Source: Verrucomicrobiota bacterium (lineage in GTDB: Bacteria > Verrucomicrobiota > Verrucomicrobiia > Chthoniobacterales > Terrimicrobiaceae). From it: a stretch of DNA of 64,000 nucleotides. A program made the position numbers and the translations under genes. Positions within the stretch are counted from its first letter, which is position 1. The number at the start of each line of letters is the position of its first letter. The notes beneath the pieces are model-generated. The model saw only the letters and a list, made by a program, of their open reading frames with translations. It was not told where the DNA came from and searched no databases. Shown piece by piece: positions 24,543 through 34,349 of the stretch. The stretch covers positions 248,001-312,000 of the forward strand of contig JAFKMU010000035.1 in assembly GCA_017305195.1 (NCBI GenBank), read 5' to 3'.

Positions 24543-27500
24543 GATCAAACAGAGAGGATTTGCCACCATACTTGCGCTGCTGGTCATCGCCCTGCTTGTG
24601 GTGGTGCTCGTCGGCGCGGCGATCTTTGTCCGGGTGGAGACTCTCACTTCCTCCAATGCCAAGAAAGCAGCGGAGGCGCGGCGAAACGCGATCTTCGGCC
24701 TCGAGAACGCGATTACCCTGCTTCAGGAAACCGCCGGGCCGGACCAGCGGGTAACAGCCCCGGCCGAGCTGAATCGTAACACCAACACAACCACCTGGGA
24801 GCCCGCCTTTCTTCCGGGAGCCAGTACCAACGCAGCGGCGCAAACTCCCGGCCGCAACTGGAGCGGCGTCTGGGATGTTTCCCGAAATCGCTACATCCCG
24901 GACCCCGCCAAGCCCGGCCGTGTCGTTTCTAATGTCGGCTCCTCGGCAACCCAGGTGTCGCCCGAGCCTCTCGCCTGGCTTATCTCCGGGGGGCGCAGGA
25001 AAAACGGCGGAGCGGAGTCACAAACGAACAACGTGACGCCGCTCAACTACCCCGCCCGCCTGACCTCGGCCGGAACGGTCACGGGGGTGGCGGATCTCGA
25101 TGCTCATGTCGTCTTGCTGGGCAGCGGGTCCGTCGATCTGGCCAACGATCAGGCGGAGGGGGTGGTGGTTCCCAAGGTTCCGATCTGGAATCCGACCGCC
25201 GCCCAGCCCGACGTGGCTGCCGGGGCTTATGCATTCTGGATCGGGGATGAGGGAATAAAGGCAAAGTTTCAGGCCGGGGTGGAGTTCTCCTCGCTCGGCC
25301 AGACCTTCTCCGGGGCATCGCTCGATCAGGCTCGCCTCGCCTCGTCGCAAAAGCTCGGGATCGGCGTCGTTGACGGTACGTCGACGAATTCCGACCTCGC
25401 CACCGATGGCTACGATCCCTCGGACTCAAGCTTTGCGTCGAGCCTGCTCCGGCTCTCTGCGGACTCCCAGGTGAACTACCTGCCCGGCGGCGACAAGCTG
25501 GGCGCGGACTTCAAGCGCCGCTTCCATGATCTCACCCTCTATACACGAGGCGTGCTTGCCGATGTGAAAAAAGGAGGCCTCAAGGAGGACCTCTCGGTCT
25601 ACCTCGGGAGCGGGAACATTTCGGGCTATATCAGCGATACCGATCTGCTTTACGAAGACCCCAGGGATACCGCGGCAACGGTCGACGACCCGAGAGCGCC
25701 CTTTCGGACCCGGTTCCCAGGGTTTCATCCCACGTCCAGCTCCAATCTTCCCCGGGTGGGGATTCTTCGCTCATGGGATGGTATTGACGCATCCAATCCG
25801 CAGATCGAGCCGAGAACGGATACGCAGCATGGACTTTTCCCCGTCATTACCCGATGCGAGTGGCCCGCGTGGCTGCACTTTGATCTCCCGACTGCCTCCA
25901 CCTATCCCCAGACGATCCCGGCAAACTCCGGTCAGGTGCGGCTGAGGTTCCACCCCGTGATCACGCTCTACAATCCCTACAATGTCCGGCTGCCGGGCGT
26001 GTCCTACATCATTCGCATCCGCGTCGATGACGATGCCCTCTTTGAGCTATTGGCTGATCCGCCAAACACGGCGAATGTCGGCGGAGTGATGAAGTTTGAC
26101 GTAAGCGCGAGCCTTATGGCGGCAAATACGGCTACGGGCGACTCCGCGATTTACCTGAGGATTCCGGCCTCGGAGAGTTCGCTGCCTCCTGGCGCATCAA
26201 AAGTCTTTACCCTGCAAAACAGCGGAAGCGTTCAGCAGGTCATGGACATGGTGTGCGACTTCAGCCAGGTGAGTCAGCAGTTCGGCGACAAGACCAATGT
26301 CAAGAACCCCTCGCCATCGGTGCTTAATCAGAATGGCTATTTCGAGATTTCCGCGCTGCCCGACGGGAGCACTCCGCTCCAGATCAGCGCGGCGCCGACG
26401 GTCGCCACGTCGTTCCGCATGAGGTTTTACGGAAGCGTACCCACGCCGCCGTCCGATCCGTCGACTTATGAGGATGCACCCAGAGGCGTCACCCTGCACA
26501 AGGCATCCTCGGCTTCCGCGCTCGGCCAGCCGCTGCAGATCATCTCCAACTGGCCAATGCCTGTTGGCTGGCTGGCCAACTCGACGGCCGCCACGTTGGG
26601 CCTTTCTTTCAGCGCAGGACAATTTCAGCATAAAGTGCAGGTGGACACCCGGCTCCCGGTCGGCCAGTTTCATCGGCGTCCGCTGGTGCATCGTTCGACG
26701 AACGGTGCCGGACCCCAGGGGGGATTTCTTGCCGGGTATCTGTATTCCAATATGCGCTCAGGGGATGAGTTCTCCGTCCCGTCCCGCTTCGGCGTCGGAG
26801 TCTCCGGTGCCAGTGCCTACAATCTGGTCAAGTGGTATGGCAACTGGGTGAATTTCACCGATGGCACCGCGGGCGTGAACAATACGGCATTCGCCCCGCC
26901 CCAGATCCGCTACACGGGGGGAGATTATCTCGAGTCGCTCTTTTACGATTACGAGGATCAGAACCCGGCGGTAAAGCCGGCGGGCCTGGTCAGCGGCGCA
27001 TTTTCATGGAGCCAGTTGGGATATGAGAGCCCGGCTTTTGATTTTGCGCCTCCCGATGGACTTGGCAGCCTCGGCTGGTTTCAGCACGCGGATCTATCGG
27101 GGCATAACAACCAGCCATCCTATATTTTTGGAAACTCCTGGGTCTATGCTCCATTGGCCGGGCGCGATTGCTACGCAGGGTTTTATAACTACAGCAATTC
27201 CTCCTATGTGGAGTATTTCAACAGGTACCCCGCACCCAAGCCTGCCAATAGCTCCCAGGACCGGTTCAACCTCATCTACGACGCCTCCTACATGGCGAAC
27301 GATGCGTTGTGGGATCGCTTCTTCCTGAGCGGGCTGGAGGGTTCTGGCGCCGTCTCACAGAGCTACCTGGACAATGACAAGGCGCTTCCCAACAGCCGTC
27401 TCCGCTTTCGAAGCAGTCAGGGAGGGGACTACAATGCCCTGGGGTCTCCCGCGAATCGGTTCCGGCTGGGAGCCGCCTATCTGTTGACGGACGGAGCATT

Positions 27501-28407
27501 CAACGTGAACTCCACCTCGGTCGAAGCCTGGAAAGCGGTGCTGGCGTCGAGGCTGGGACTCAAGGTTAACAACGCCACGGCAAATGCAGATCAGGCTGTT
27601 TTCAGCCGCCTTTTGAAACCAGGAAATGGCTCGGGGGGATTTCTTGTTCCCCCGGGTAATCAACCTGCGGGAGAGCTCGCCGAGGCCTACACCGGAGCTC
27701 GCCGCCTTTCGGAACAGGAGGTCGACCTGCTGGCTCGCGAGATCGTTGCGGAGATCAAGGAGCGCGGTCCTTTTGTCGCCATGGCCGACTTCGTCAATCG
27801 CCGCCTCGCCCCCGAGTTGAGCGCCTCGCCCTTCACGGAGACAGCCCTTTCCCGTACCGGCCTGCGCGGCGCACTGCAGGCAGCCATCGATCGAAGCAGC
27901 CTTCAGGCCGTCAATGGCAAGTCGGCCATCAATGGAGCGTTTTACGATTCCGGCACGGAAGGATCGTTCTATACCCCGGCGCAGATGCGGACGTACGTGG
28001 GTGATCCGCGGACTGATGTGAATGTGGATGATTCCGCCCTGCAAGGAGCCGTGGTACCCCGGCTGGCCATGTTTGGGGAGGAGTGGTACTATACGGCAGC
28101 GGGGGTGCCGGGCTTCCTGACCCAGGCGGACGTGCTTCAGGCCCTGGCCCCGATCCTGACCGTGCGGAGCGACACCTTTCGTGTTCGAGCCTACGGGGAG
28201 GTGAAGAATCCCCGCACCGGTCGCATCGAGGCCCGGGCCTGGTGCGAGGCAATCGTGCAGAGATATCCCGAGCCTTTCAAGAAATCGACTGATCCCGAGG
28301 ATCTCGCCTGGCCGGAGCGGCCCGCCAACGCGGGAGATCCTGCGGCGTCGCTGGGGAGGCTGTTCCGGATCATTGCGTTTCGATGGCTCACTCCCGAGGA
28401 GGTCTAG
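24535..28407 (+). CDS. Giant GspK/PilX-like tip pseudopilin (Verru_Chthon cassette protein A type)
   Basis: A 1290-aa protein. It starts like GspK: short leader K-I-K-Q-R-G|F-A-T-I-L-A-L-L-V-I-A-L-L-V-V-V-L-V, with no Glu at +5, the hallmark of the K subunit that caps the pseudopilus. The next residues (A-K-K-A-A-E-A-R-R-N-A-I-F-G-L-E-N-A-I) form the expected amphipathic helix. Usual GspK is about 330 aa, so nearly 1000 residues are extra and mostly beta-rich. A conserved end block has L-S-E-Q-E-V-D-L-L-A-R-E-I-V and later R-V-R-A-Y-G-E-V. A second copy lies at 48898. I infer a tip adhesin or substrate receptor. Confidence 0.82.
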   Translation: MNKIKQRGFATILALLVIALLVVVLVGAAIFVRVETLTSSNAKKAAEARRNAIFGLENAITLLQETAGPDQRVTAPAELNRNTNTTTWEPAFLPGASTNAAAQTPGRNWSGVWDVSRNRYIPDPAKPGRVVSNVGSSATQVSPEPLAWLISGGRRKNGGAESQTNNVTPLNYPARLTSAGTVTGVADLDAHVVLLGSGSVDLANDQAEGVVVPKVPIWNPTAAQPDVAAGAYAFWIGDEGIKAKFQAGVEFSSLGQTFSGASLDQARLASSQKLGIGVVDGTSTNSDLATDGYDPSDSSFASSLLRLSADSQVNYLPGGDKLGADFKRRFHDLTLYTRGVLADVKKGGLKEDLSVYLGSGNISGYISDTDLLYEDPRDTAATVDDPRAPFRTRFPGFHPTSSSNLPRVGILRSWDGIDASNPQIEPRTDTQHGLFPVITRCEWPAWLHFDLPTASTYPQTIPANSGQVRLRFHPVITLYNPYNVRLPGVSYIIRIRVDDDALFELLADPPNTANVGGVMKFDVSASLMAANTATGDSAIYLRIPASESSLPPGASKVFTLQNSGSVQQVMDMVCDFSQVSQQFGDKTNVKNPSPSVLNQNGYFEISALPDGSTPLQISAAPTVATSFRMRFYGSVPTPPSDPSTYEDAPRGVTLHKASSASALGQPLQIISNWPMPVGWLANSTAATLGLSFSAGQFQHKVQVDTRLPVGQFHRRPLVHRSTNGAGPQGGFLAGYLYSNMRSGDEFSVPSRFGVGVSGASAYNLVKWYGNWVNFTDGTAGVNNTAFAPPQIRYTGGDYLESLFYDYEDQNPAVKPAGLVSGAFSWSQLGYESPAFDFAPPDGLGSLGWFQHADLSGHNNQPSYIFGNSWVYAPLAGRDCYAGFYNYSNSSYVEYFNRYPAPKPANSSQDRFNLIYDASYMANDALWDRFFLSGLEGSGAVSQSYLDNDKALPNSRLRFRSSQGGDYNALGSPANRFRLGAAYLLTDGAFNVNSTSVEAWKAVLASRLGLKVNNATANADQAVFSRLLKPGNGSGGFLVPPGNQPAGELAEAYTGARRLSEQEVDLLAREIVAEIKERGPFVAMADFVNRRLAPELSASPFTETALSRTGLRGALQAAIDRSSLQAVNGKSAINGAFYDSGTEGSFYTPAQMRTYVGDPRTDVNVDDSALQGAVVPRLAMFGEEWYYTAAGVPGFLTQADVLQALAPILTVRSDTFRVRAYGEVKNPRTGRIEARAWCEAIVQRYPEPFKKSTDPEDLAWPERPANAGDPAASLGRLFRIIAFRWLTPEEV

Positions 28408-29160
28408 ATGAAGGTGCGATATTATATACCCATGGCTGTCCTTGCGCTGCTGCATCCTTCGGCATCGCTGTCGGCCCAGCCGTCTCCGGTCGAGCCGCAG
28501 ACGACATTCACAGTGCTGTTGATTGACCGGCCGGCCACGGAGGCGGAGTCCGCCGGAGCGGAAGGCTCGGTGAAATCCCTGGACCCCACGGTGTACTATC
28601 GCGCTCCGGTCGTTCGCGGCGGCGGGGACATGTCTTTTCTGCCCCTGGTGCTTCCCGTGAATCGGCCCGCCAATCCGGTCGCGCTTCCCAAGGGCCAACC
28701 GCTGGAGCTCTTTTCCAAACCCTCGGCGGATGCCAGGATCACCTCGATCTCTCCGTCCGCCGGATCAGCCGCAATCGTCTTGCTGCGCGCTTCGCGGGAC
28801 AAGGGATTTGTCAATGCCAAGACCACCGTGCTGGACACGGACGAGTCGGCATTTCCCTTCGGCTCAATGAGAGTCATCAATGCGAGCGATCGTCCGGCAG
28901 CCCTGAAAACCATTGACTCCTCCGTGGTGATTGAGTCCGGCGAAACACGCAACCTTTCCCCGGCGCGAGCCCGGCGGGATACTGTTCCGTTTTCCGTCGC
29001 GGTGCAGGACGGCGTCTGGAAGGAGATCGATTCCAGTGCGATAAAGCTCCCGGCGGACCAACGAGCGACATTGTTGATCACGGCGGCCACGGATGCTCGC
29101 CAGCGGACGCGGTACGACGTGATCGCCCTGATCGACGTACGCAGGGAACCTGCGCCTTAG
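28408..29160 (+). CDS. Secreted protein of unknown function, last gene of cassette
   Basis: A 250-aa protein whose ATG directly follows the stop of the giant pseudopilin. The signal peptide is about 23 residues (hydrophobic M-A-V-L-A-L-L, cut near S-L-S-A-Q). The mature part has beta-rich, immunoglobulin-like character, with F-G-S-M-R-V-I-N-A-S and later V-V-I-E-S-G-E-T-R. The family is not recognised. In the locus III cassette the equivalent position holds an unrelated secreted protein, so this slot may carry an accessory that varies between cassettes. It ends 2 bases before the convergent transporter gene. Confidence 0.6.
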   Translation: MKVRYYIPMAVLALLHPSASLSAQPSPVEPQTTFTVLLIDRPATEAESAGAEGSVKSLDPTVYYRAPVVRGGGDMSFLPLVLPVNRPANPVALPKGQPLELFSKPSADARITSISPSAGSAAIVLLRASRDKGFVNAKTTVLDTDESAFPFGSMRVINASDRPAALKTIDSSVVIESGETRNLSPARARRDTVPFSVAVQDGVWKEIDSSAIKLPADQRATLLITAATDARQRTRYDVIALIDVRREPAP

Positions 29161-29162
29161 GG

Positions 29163-30575
29163 TCAGGCTGCCTCGGAGCGTTTCTTTTCCAGCTCTGCGC
29201 GGATTTCCTCGCATCGCTCACGGGTCAATGGCCATCCGCGAATGGCGAAAAGGGCCAGCAGACTGCCCACGGCAGGGATAAGGCTGAAGCTGACTCTCAT
29301 GGCGAAGAACACGCCGTTGGCCTGGTTTGCACCATCGCTGATATGAAACCCGGTCCATACCACGACCCAGCCGGAAAGAATGATGGCCAGCGAGCCACCC
29401 ATCTTCATGACCCAGCCTCCGATGGCGCCAAACATCCCCTCGCGCCTCCGCCCCGAGTGCAGTTCATCGAGGTCGACGACATCCGCCTGCATCGCGGACA
29501 TCACGATGTAGATCGAGGAGATTCCGATCGAGAAAAAGAAGGGGAGTACGAGCTGCATCCATGGGTGGGCGGGATCGATGCACCACCACTTCAGGATGCT
29601 CCCGGCCACGTAGAGCCAGAGCGCCACCACGAGGGCGCGATGTTTCCCAAAGCGGTCGCAGAGATACTTAGTCAGCGGGATCGCCAGAGCGGAAAGCACC
29701 AGTCCCAGCGTGCCCACCACCCCTCCTAGCGTGGCTCCCGCCGCCTTGTCTCCTCCGTAGACGAAGTAAACATTCAGGTACATTCCGAGAGCGGTAAATA
29801 CGCCAGTGTTCAGGGTGAGAATGGTCCAGATGGCGAGGAGCCGCAGGTAGACCGGGTTGGACAGGACAGAGCCGATGGTTTTCCAGAAATTCTCCGGCAG
29901 GCTCTTGGTGGCGGCGACCGTCTTGTAACGATGTTCGCGGTTCCGGGTTACGAGAGCGAAGGTCGATGCGATGCCAAACACCGCGATCAGACCGGCCAGC
30001 CAGCGCGCACCGACCAGGGCATTGGCGAAAAGCTCCGTAAAGCGAAAGTACCAGTTGCTAAAGATGGCGAAGACCTTGTCCCCGAGACTGCGGTATGCGA
30101 CCACGCGGGTTCGCTGATCATAGTCGGTTCCCATCTCGATCCCCAGAGCATAGTAGGGGACGCTGATGATGGAGGTGGCGGTGTTAAAGAGCAGCGTCAC
30201 CACCCCGAACCAGATCAGGATCGACGTGCTGTTCCAGTCGGTGCTGCACCAGTAGAATAACCCGATGCAGGCCATGCTTAGCACGCCGCCGACCAGGATA
30301 AATGGCATGCGGCGCCCAAATCGCGTCCGGGTGTTGTCCGAGACCTGGCCCATTATCGGATCGATCAAGGCGTCCCACAGGCGCACGATGCCGGCGATGG
30401 TCCCGATCATGCCGGGATTCACTCCCAGCAGCATGTTGAAGATGGGAAACTGGAGGCTCTGGATGAGCCCGTTTCCCATGACCACGGCGGAATTTCCCAG
30501 CGTATAAAATATCAGCTCGCGCCGCGTGGGGGGAGCTTCGGCATGGCCTCTGGGCTGCTCGGTAATCGAGGGCAT
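29163..30575 (-). CDS. GPH-family (MelB-like) sugar:cation symporter
   Basis: A 470-aa MFS membrane protein with about 12 hydrophobic helices. The GPH signature is visible near residue 70: L-I-D-P-I-M-G-Q-V-S-D-N-T-R-T-R-F-G-R-R, followed by P-F-I-L-V-G-G. A second hallmark is D-R-F-G-K-H-R in the C-half. MelB-type proteins import glycosides, pentosides or hexuronides with Na+ or H+. It is convergent with the cassette and 43 bases upstream (in transcription order) of the deacetylase's stop, with which it shares a strand. A likely role is uptake of degradation products made by the enzymes of this region. Confidence 0.9.
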   Translation of the reverse strand: MPSITEQPRGHAEAPPTRRELIFYTLGNSAVVMGNGLIQSLQFPIFNMLLGVNPGMIGTIAGIVRLWDALIDPIMGQVSDNTRTRFGRRMPFILVGGVLSMACIGLFYWCSTDWNSTSILIWFGVVTLLFNTATSIISVPYYALGIEMGTDYDQRTRVVAYRSLGDKVFAIFSNWYFRFTELFANALVGARWLAGLIAVFGIASTFALVTRNREHRYKTVAATKSLPENFWKTIGSVLSNPVYLRLLAIWTILTLNTGVFTALGMYLNVYFVYGGDKAAGATLGGVVGTLGLVLSALAIPLTKYLCDRFGKHRALVVALWLYVAGSILKWWCIDPAHPWMQLVLPFFFSIGISSIYIVMSAMQADVVDLDELHSGRRREGMFGAIGGWVMKMGGSLAIILSGWVVVWTGFHISDGANQANGVFFAMRVSFSLIPAVGSLLALFAIRGWPLTRERCEEIRAELEKKRSEAA

Positions 30576-30618
30576 CGCAAATGTTCAGGTAAAATTGGGA
30601 GAGTAGTAAATCCGGCGT

Positions 30619-31440
30619 CTAGAGATCCGTCGATTCTCCCGAGAGGAGGCGGATCTCGCGTCCGTTGAATGTGAAAAAGACCGGGGTGGCGGAGGGGTTG
30701 TGAGCGCGACCGAGATCAAGCGACCAGAGCATCCCGCGCCATGCGGAGATATAGTCATAGACTTGGCGATGGGTGGCAAACCACAGTCCATCCTGCCTCG
30801 CGGCGTCCTGAAGGAAATCTTCGATATGCTGCCAGCCCCACTGCTCCTCAAACTCATAGCTGTGGCCCCAGATATTGAAGAGGCGATCGGACTCCTGCCG
30901 TGTCTTGAAAAATTCCCATTGCTCCGCGAGTTCGGAACCGCAGTGACACGACGTATCCCAGTTGAAAAAATCTGCCGGCGGTTCATGGACCTTGGCGGGA
31001 GAGGAACGCCGCGCATAAAGAAAACCGGCGCGTCTTGCCAGCGGCAGCATGGCGTCGCCGGATGCGCCTCGGCCAAAAGGGAAAACAAACCCCGTGACGA
31101 TCTCCCCGGCGACCGCTTCCAGAACCTGCCGATCCCGAACCATCTCGGCAAAGATCACCTCCGGCGGAAGCGTCCAGAGGCGGGGATGAGTGACGGTGTG
31201 GGAACCAACTTCAAACCCCTTGTACAAGGTCCGCACCTCCTCCGAGGAGATGCAGCGGGGATCACCGCCCTCCTGATCGCAAAAACGATCGCTGCAGAGG
31301 TAGAACGAGCCCTTGAATCCGTGCTCGCGGAAAAGCTGCACCAGTCGCCGGTCATGGACGGTGCCGTCGTCCCAACTGGAGGTTACCGTTCCGGTCAGGA
31401 AGCTCGGCCATCGGAATTGAATGCTCGGCAGTCGGGACAT
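30619..31440 (-). CDS. Polysaccharide deacetylase (NodB-like, CE4)
   Basis: A 273-aa carbohydrate esterase of the NodB type, removing N- or O-acetyl groups from glycans. The metal site is visible: S-S-W-D24-D25-G and H81-T-V-T-H85-P. The frame stays open for 60 more codons, but ATG 31440 aligns with the start of the paralogue at 57696 (M-P-Y-R-S then the same spacing to D-D-G). No signal peptide is seen, so it probably acts on imported fragments. It is divergent from the secreted GH-A-like gene at 31674. The W-G-H-S-Y-E-F-E and D-Y-I-S-A-W-R segments are shared with the paralogue. Confidence 0.88.
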   Translation of the reverse strand: MSRLPSIQFRWPSFLTGTVTSSWDDGTVHDRRLVQLFREHGFKGSFYLCSDRFCDQEGGDPRCISSEEVRTLYKGFEVGSHTVTHPRLWTLPPEVIFAEMVRDRQVLEAVAGEIVTGFVFPFGRGASGDAMLPLARRAGFLYARRSSPAKVHEPPADFFNWDTSCHCGSELAEQWEFFKTRQESDRLFNIWGHSYEFEEQWGWQHIEDFLQDAARQDGLWFATHRQVYDYISAWRGMLWSLDLGRAHNPSATPVFFTFNGREIRLLSGESTDL

Positions 31441-31673
31441 GGTGGGATTCACTCCGTTCATTCTCACATCCCGGCAAGGCAACCCAAATCCCGGAACATG
31501 GAACCTGTCCCGCATTGTGGCCGCTTGGTTCCTCGCTTTCCTTGGTCCGATCTTTTGGGAGCAGTTGCCGAAGAGAAACTTGCGCAATGGCGCAGAGAGT
31601 ATAACGATGAGATCCCTCACCGCGCCCCCCGCAGGACTGTCTCCGGAGGCCTGCGCTCAAGCGCTGTGTCAGA

Positions 31674-33227
31674 ATGTATAAACCGGACGCCTTTTCTATC
31701 CGACTCTTGAGCTTTTGCGGTTCAATATTGCGGGTTGCTGTGATCGCCGGATCGCTGCTGGCGGGGCTGGGGTTGCTCGGAGCCTCGGAGCCTTCCATTC
31801 AATCCATCCGACGGCTTTCTTTTGTTCCGAATCCTGACGGACTCCAGATTGGCTTTTGGGCCAATTATATCCATTCCGGGGAGATCCTTCGGGACTTCGG
31901 CCCTCGCCCGTTCGAGCGCGTCAGTTTTTACAAGTGGGCGCAGATCGAAAAAGCGCCGGGGCAACTGCAATGGGGGAAATTTTTCGAGTCCGAAAAACGG
32001 GCCCACCTGGCGGGGAGCAGCGTGATCACCAACGTAAATACCTTCTTTACCCGCGCACTCAATCCACAAGGCATGGACGCCATCCCTGCCTTTTATGAAC
32101 AGGATATCCGGAACCCCGAAACCCGGCGGATGGCGAAGAAGTTCCTCACAGAATTTGTCACCCGGGCGCTTGAGGAGGCTGGAAGCATCAGCCTGCTGCT
32201 GGACTACGAGTTTCTCTGGTTTGCCAGGCCGCGAACGCCGGAGATTCGTCAGGCTTACCGGGATTGGTTTCTGGAGGAGGCGCAGGTTTGCCGCGAGACG
32301 GCACGGTCTTTGGGCAAGGCGGATCAGTTGAGGATCGGATGTTGCGTCAATACGAATCCCTTCGACACCGGCGAGGCGCTGCTTGGCTCTCCGGCACGGC
32401 CGTTCCACGAGCCTCAGCCGTGGCTTTTGGATGTGGTTGCGGCCTCCGACTTCTTTGCCATCGACTGCTACGCCCAGACTCAAGGCGACGCCACCTCACC
32501 GGCCGCCCTGCTCGAGGTGGCGAAGTTCTGGATCGAAAACTACGCGGGGAACAAGGAGGTATTCATTACGGAAAATGGCTTTTCATCGGCAGTTGAACGA
32601 GGGCTTGCGGACAAGGGTTATCACGCCCGGGGAACGGAAGCCGAACAGGCGGTGTTCTTTCGGAGGGTCTTCTCCGCATTTGAGCGGCGGGATGACGAGG
32701 ATATTGCCTTTCTGCGAAGGGTCCGGGGATACGGCATCTGGATGTATCGCGACATGCCCGGCGTCAAGGGGCTCTTGGAGCAGTCATTCGGCATCACACG
32801 GGAGGACGGTTCGCAAAAGCCGGCCTTCGGAGCAGTCAAAACTGGCATTGAAACAGTGGAAGAAAACCCTGGACTATCGCCGGCTGGCCTGGCTTCCAGT
32901 GAACCAATAGCCCTCGCGCAGATCGCGAATGGCGGCGTGGAGTTGTCGTATCAATCAGGCGTCCGGCGCCAGGCGATCGAGGTGACTCTTGATGTGCCGC
33001 CCGGTTTGTCCGGTGTTGAGATATCGGTCAGATCCCGATCTCCGGCCTGCCTCATCGTTTACGCTCCGCAGGGCGAGTGGGTCAGTTCCTTCCCGGTGTT
33101 GCTGACTAATATCTCCCTGCGGCTTCCTGTCGGCAAAAAGGGAGGAAGCCAGAAGCTAAGAATCTATCTGACTTCGGAAAAATTTCCGTTCACCTCCGAA
33201 CTGGAGTCCTTGGGATTCCGAAACTAA
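31674..33227 (+). CDS. Exported clan GH-A-like glycoside hydrolase
   Basis: A 517-aa protein with an N-terminal hydrophobic export segment (residues 15-37, cut probably near L-L-G-A-S). The TIM-barrel candidates are E179 in L-L-D-Y-E-F-L-W-F (acid/base) and E300 in V-F-I-T-E-N-G-F-S (nucleophile), the latter close to the clan GH-A I-T-E-N-G motif seen in GH1, GH39 and GH53. The last 150 residues look like a beta-sandwich. The family is unassigned. It is transcribed divergently from the deacetylase, with 233 bases between the chosen starts; I see nothing recognisable as an operator there beyond a doubtful GGGACATGG at the deacetylase start. Confidence 0.72.
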   Translation: MYKPDAFSIRLLSFCGSILRVAVIAGSLLAGLGLLGASEPSIQSIRRLSFVPNPDGLQIGFWANYIHSGEILRDFGPRPFERVSFYKWAQIEKAPGQLQWGKFFESEKRAHLAGSSVITNVNTFFTRALNPQGMDAIPAFYEQDIRNPETRRMAKKFLTEFVTRALEEAGSISLLLDYEFLWFARPRTPEIRQAYRDWFLEEAQVCRETARSLGKADQLRIGCCVNTNPFDTGEALLGSPARPFHEPQPWLLDVVAASDFFAIDCYAQTQGDATSPAALLEVAKFWIENYAGNKEVFITENGFSSAVERGLADKGYHARGTEAEQAVFFRRVFSAFERRDDEDIAFLRRVRGYGIWMYRDMPGVKGLLEQSFGITREDGSQKPAFGAVKTGIETVEENPGLSPAGLASSEPIALAQIANGGVELSYQSGVRRQAIEVTLDVPPGLSGVEISVRSRSPACLIVYAPQGEWVSSFPVLLTNISLRLPVGKKGGSQKLRIYLTSEKFPFTSELESLGFRN

Positions 33228-33433
33228 CTATCGGAGTCCGCACACACACGGGGCAGGCAGGAGGGACAGGAGAGACGGTGCCGCACTCAAAGCGTGGAAT
33301 CAGCAAAGGGCTGCGGTCGAAATAGGATCTGCGCCATGGTGGCGGATGCCTCTTCACCTCAAGCGCTTCGATGACGATATGATTCCGCCGGCCGGTCGCC
33401 GCGACACGCAGCGACCGCGTGGACGAGACTCTG

Positions 33434-33927
33434 CTAGATCGAGGCTCGATTCCGGCGACGCACGATCAGGACCAGCAGGCCTGCACCGATGAGAAGAAGG
33501 CTTTGCGGCTCGGGAACAACCGTGACTGAACCGATGCCGGAGAAGTTGAAACCACCGAAAAAGCTGTTCAGTTGCGAAGCCGTGTAGGTGCTGGCATCGA
33601 TGAATGTTGAACCTAACCCCAGATCGGCGATGGACATCGCGCCCGAGTAGTTGAGGTTGATGATGGAGGCCAGATCAAAGGTTAATGCCGAGGTGGAGTC
33701 GAGAGAGATTGTTGCCCAGCGTAAGTGTCTGGCCGTTGAGTACTGAAACGTCCGCGGTTCCCAGCGTACCAGCTGCATTGGTTTGCAGGGTTCCGCCTGT
33801 GACGGTGATATTTCCAGAGAATGTGTTTTGCGCACCGACCACCAGAGTGCCTGTCCCTAGCTTATCGAGCGTGCCGCTTCCGCTGATCGAACCGTTGCAG
33901 GATATTGACGTGCTCCTGAAAAACTAG
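33434..33927 (-). pseudogene. Decayed PEP-CTERM/autotransporter-repeat protein
   Basis: On the minus strand, 33927-33707 translates in one frame as an autotransporter-associated beta-strand repeat (G-S-G-T-L-D-K-L-G-T-G-T-L-V-V, then F-S-G-N-I-T-V-T-G-G-T-L-Q). At about 33705 the coding continuity moves by one base into the frame ending at 33434, which carries S-A-L-T-F-D-L-A-S and a PEP-CTERM end (V-P-E-P-Q-S, hydrophobic helix, R-R-R-N-R). The 5' end, signal peptide and most repeats are missing. This is a frameshifted remnant of a protein like the one at 37816. The apparent 133-aa open frame through 33835 mixes real and out-of-frame sequence. Confidence 0.7.
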
Positions 33928-34349
33928 GCACGGGAAATTTTTTCAATGGGAGAGGTTCTTGGGAAAGAGAGAACCGAGATGAAAAAAGAGACATAGCGAC
34001 AATGTCGCAGCATTGCAAGGTTTTCTGGAAGGGGTATTCCGCGGTAACCAGGAACATCGCGCAGGTCAGCCCAGATTCTGGCCTCTTCGCTGCATCCTGA
34101 TGCCGCCTTACGCTATTGTCGATGCGGTGGACGCAGCTCGACAAAAGTACCCAGAGGCAAAGGGGAAAGTGCTTGATGCCTTCACCTTCTTCCATTTGCG
34201 AAGGGAATCCTTATTAAAAGCTGAAGTCCGCAATCCCTAGATCCTCCGGGAGGGTCATTTTGATTGCAGACCAATCAAGGCTTTCATCACCATGCTCTTC
34301 CGCGACTGCAGCCTGCCATGCAAGAGCGGATGGCGGTCGCTGCTCTCCA
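33928..34349. other. Intergenic stretch, no confident gene
   Basis: No recognisable gene. Two weakly coding-looking scraps exist. One is a plus-strand frame ending at 34240 (M-P-P-Y-A-I-V-D-A-V-D-A-A-R-Q-K). The other is a minus-strand frame ending near 34215 with D-E-S-L-D-W-S-A-I-K-M-T-L-P-E-D-L-G. They cannot both be real. Together with the neighbouring pseudogene they suggest gene decay here. Confidence 0.35.

Noticed and set aside
31433-31446. GGGACATGG at the deacetylase start as a fourth TGGGACATGRCCC site
   Set aside because: It lacks the second arm (GTGGG instead of CCC) and overlaps the first codons, so chance is likely.
33385-33415. GGTCGC/GCGACC inverted repeat as a terminator after the gene at 31674
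   Set aside because: The loop is long, there is no U-run on the plus strand, and it lies 160 bases past the stop.
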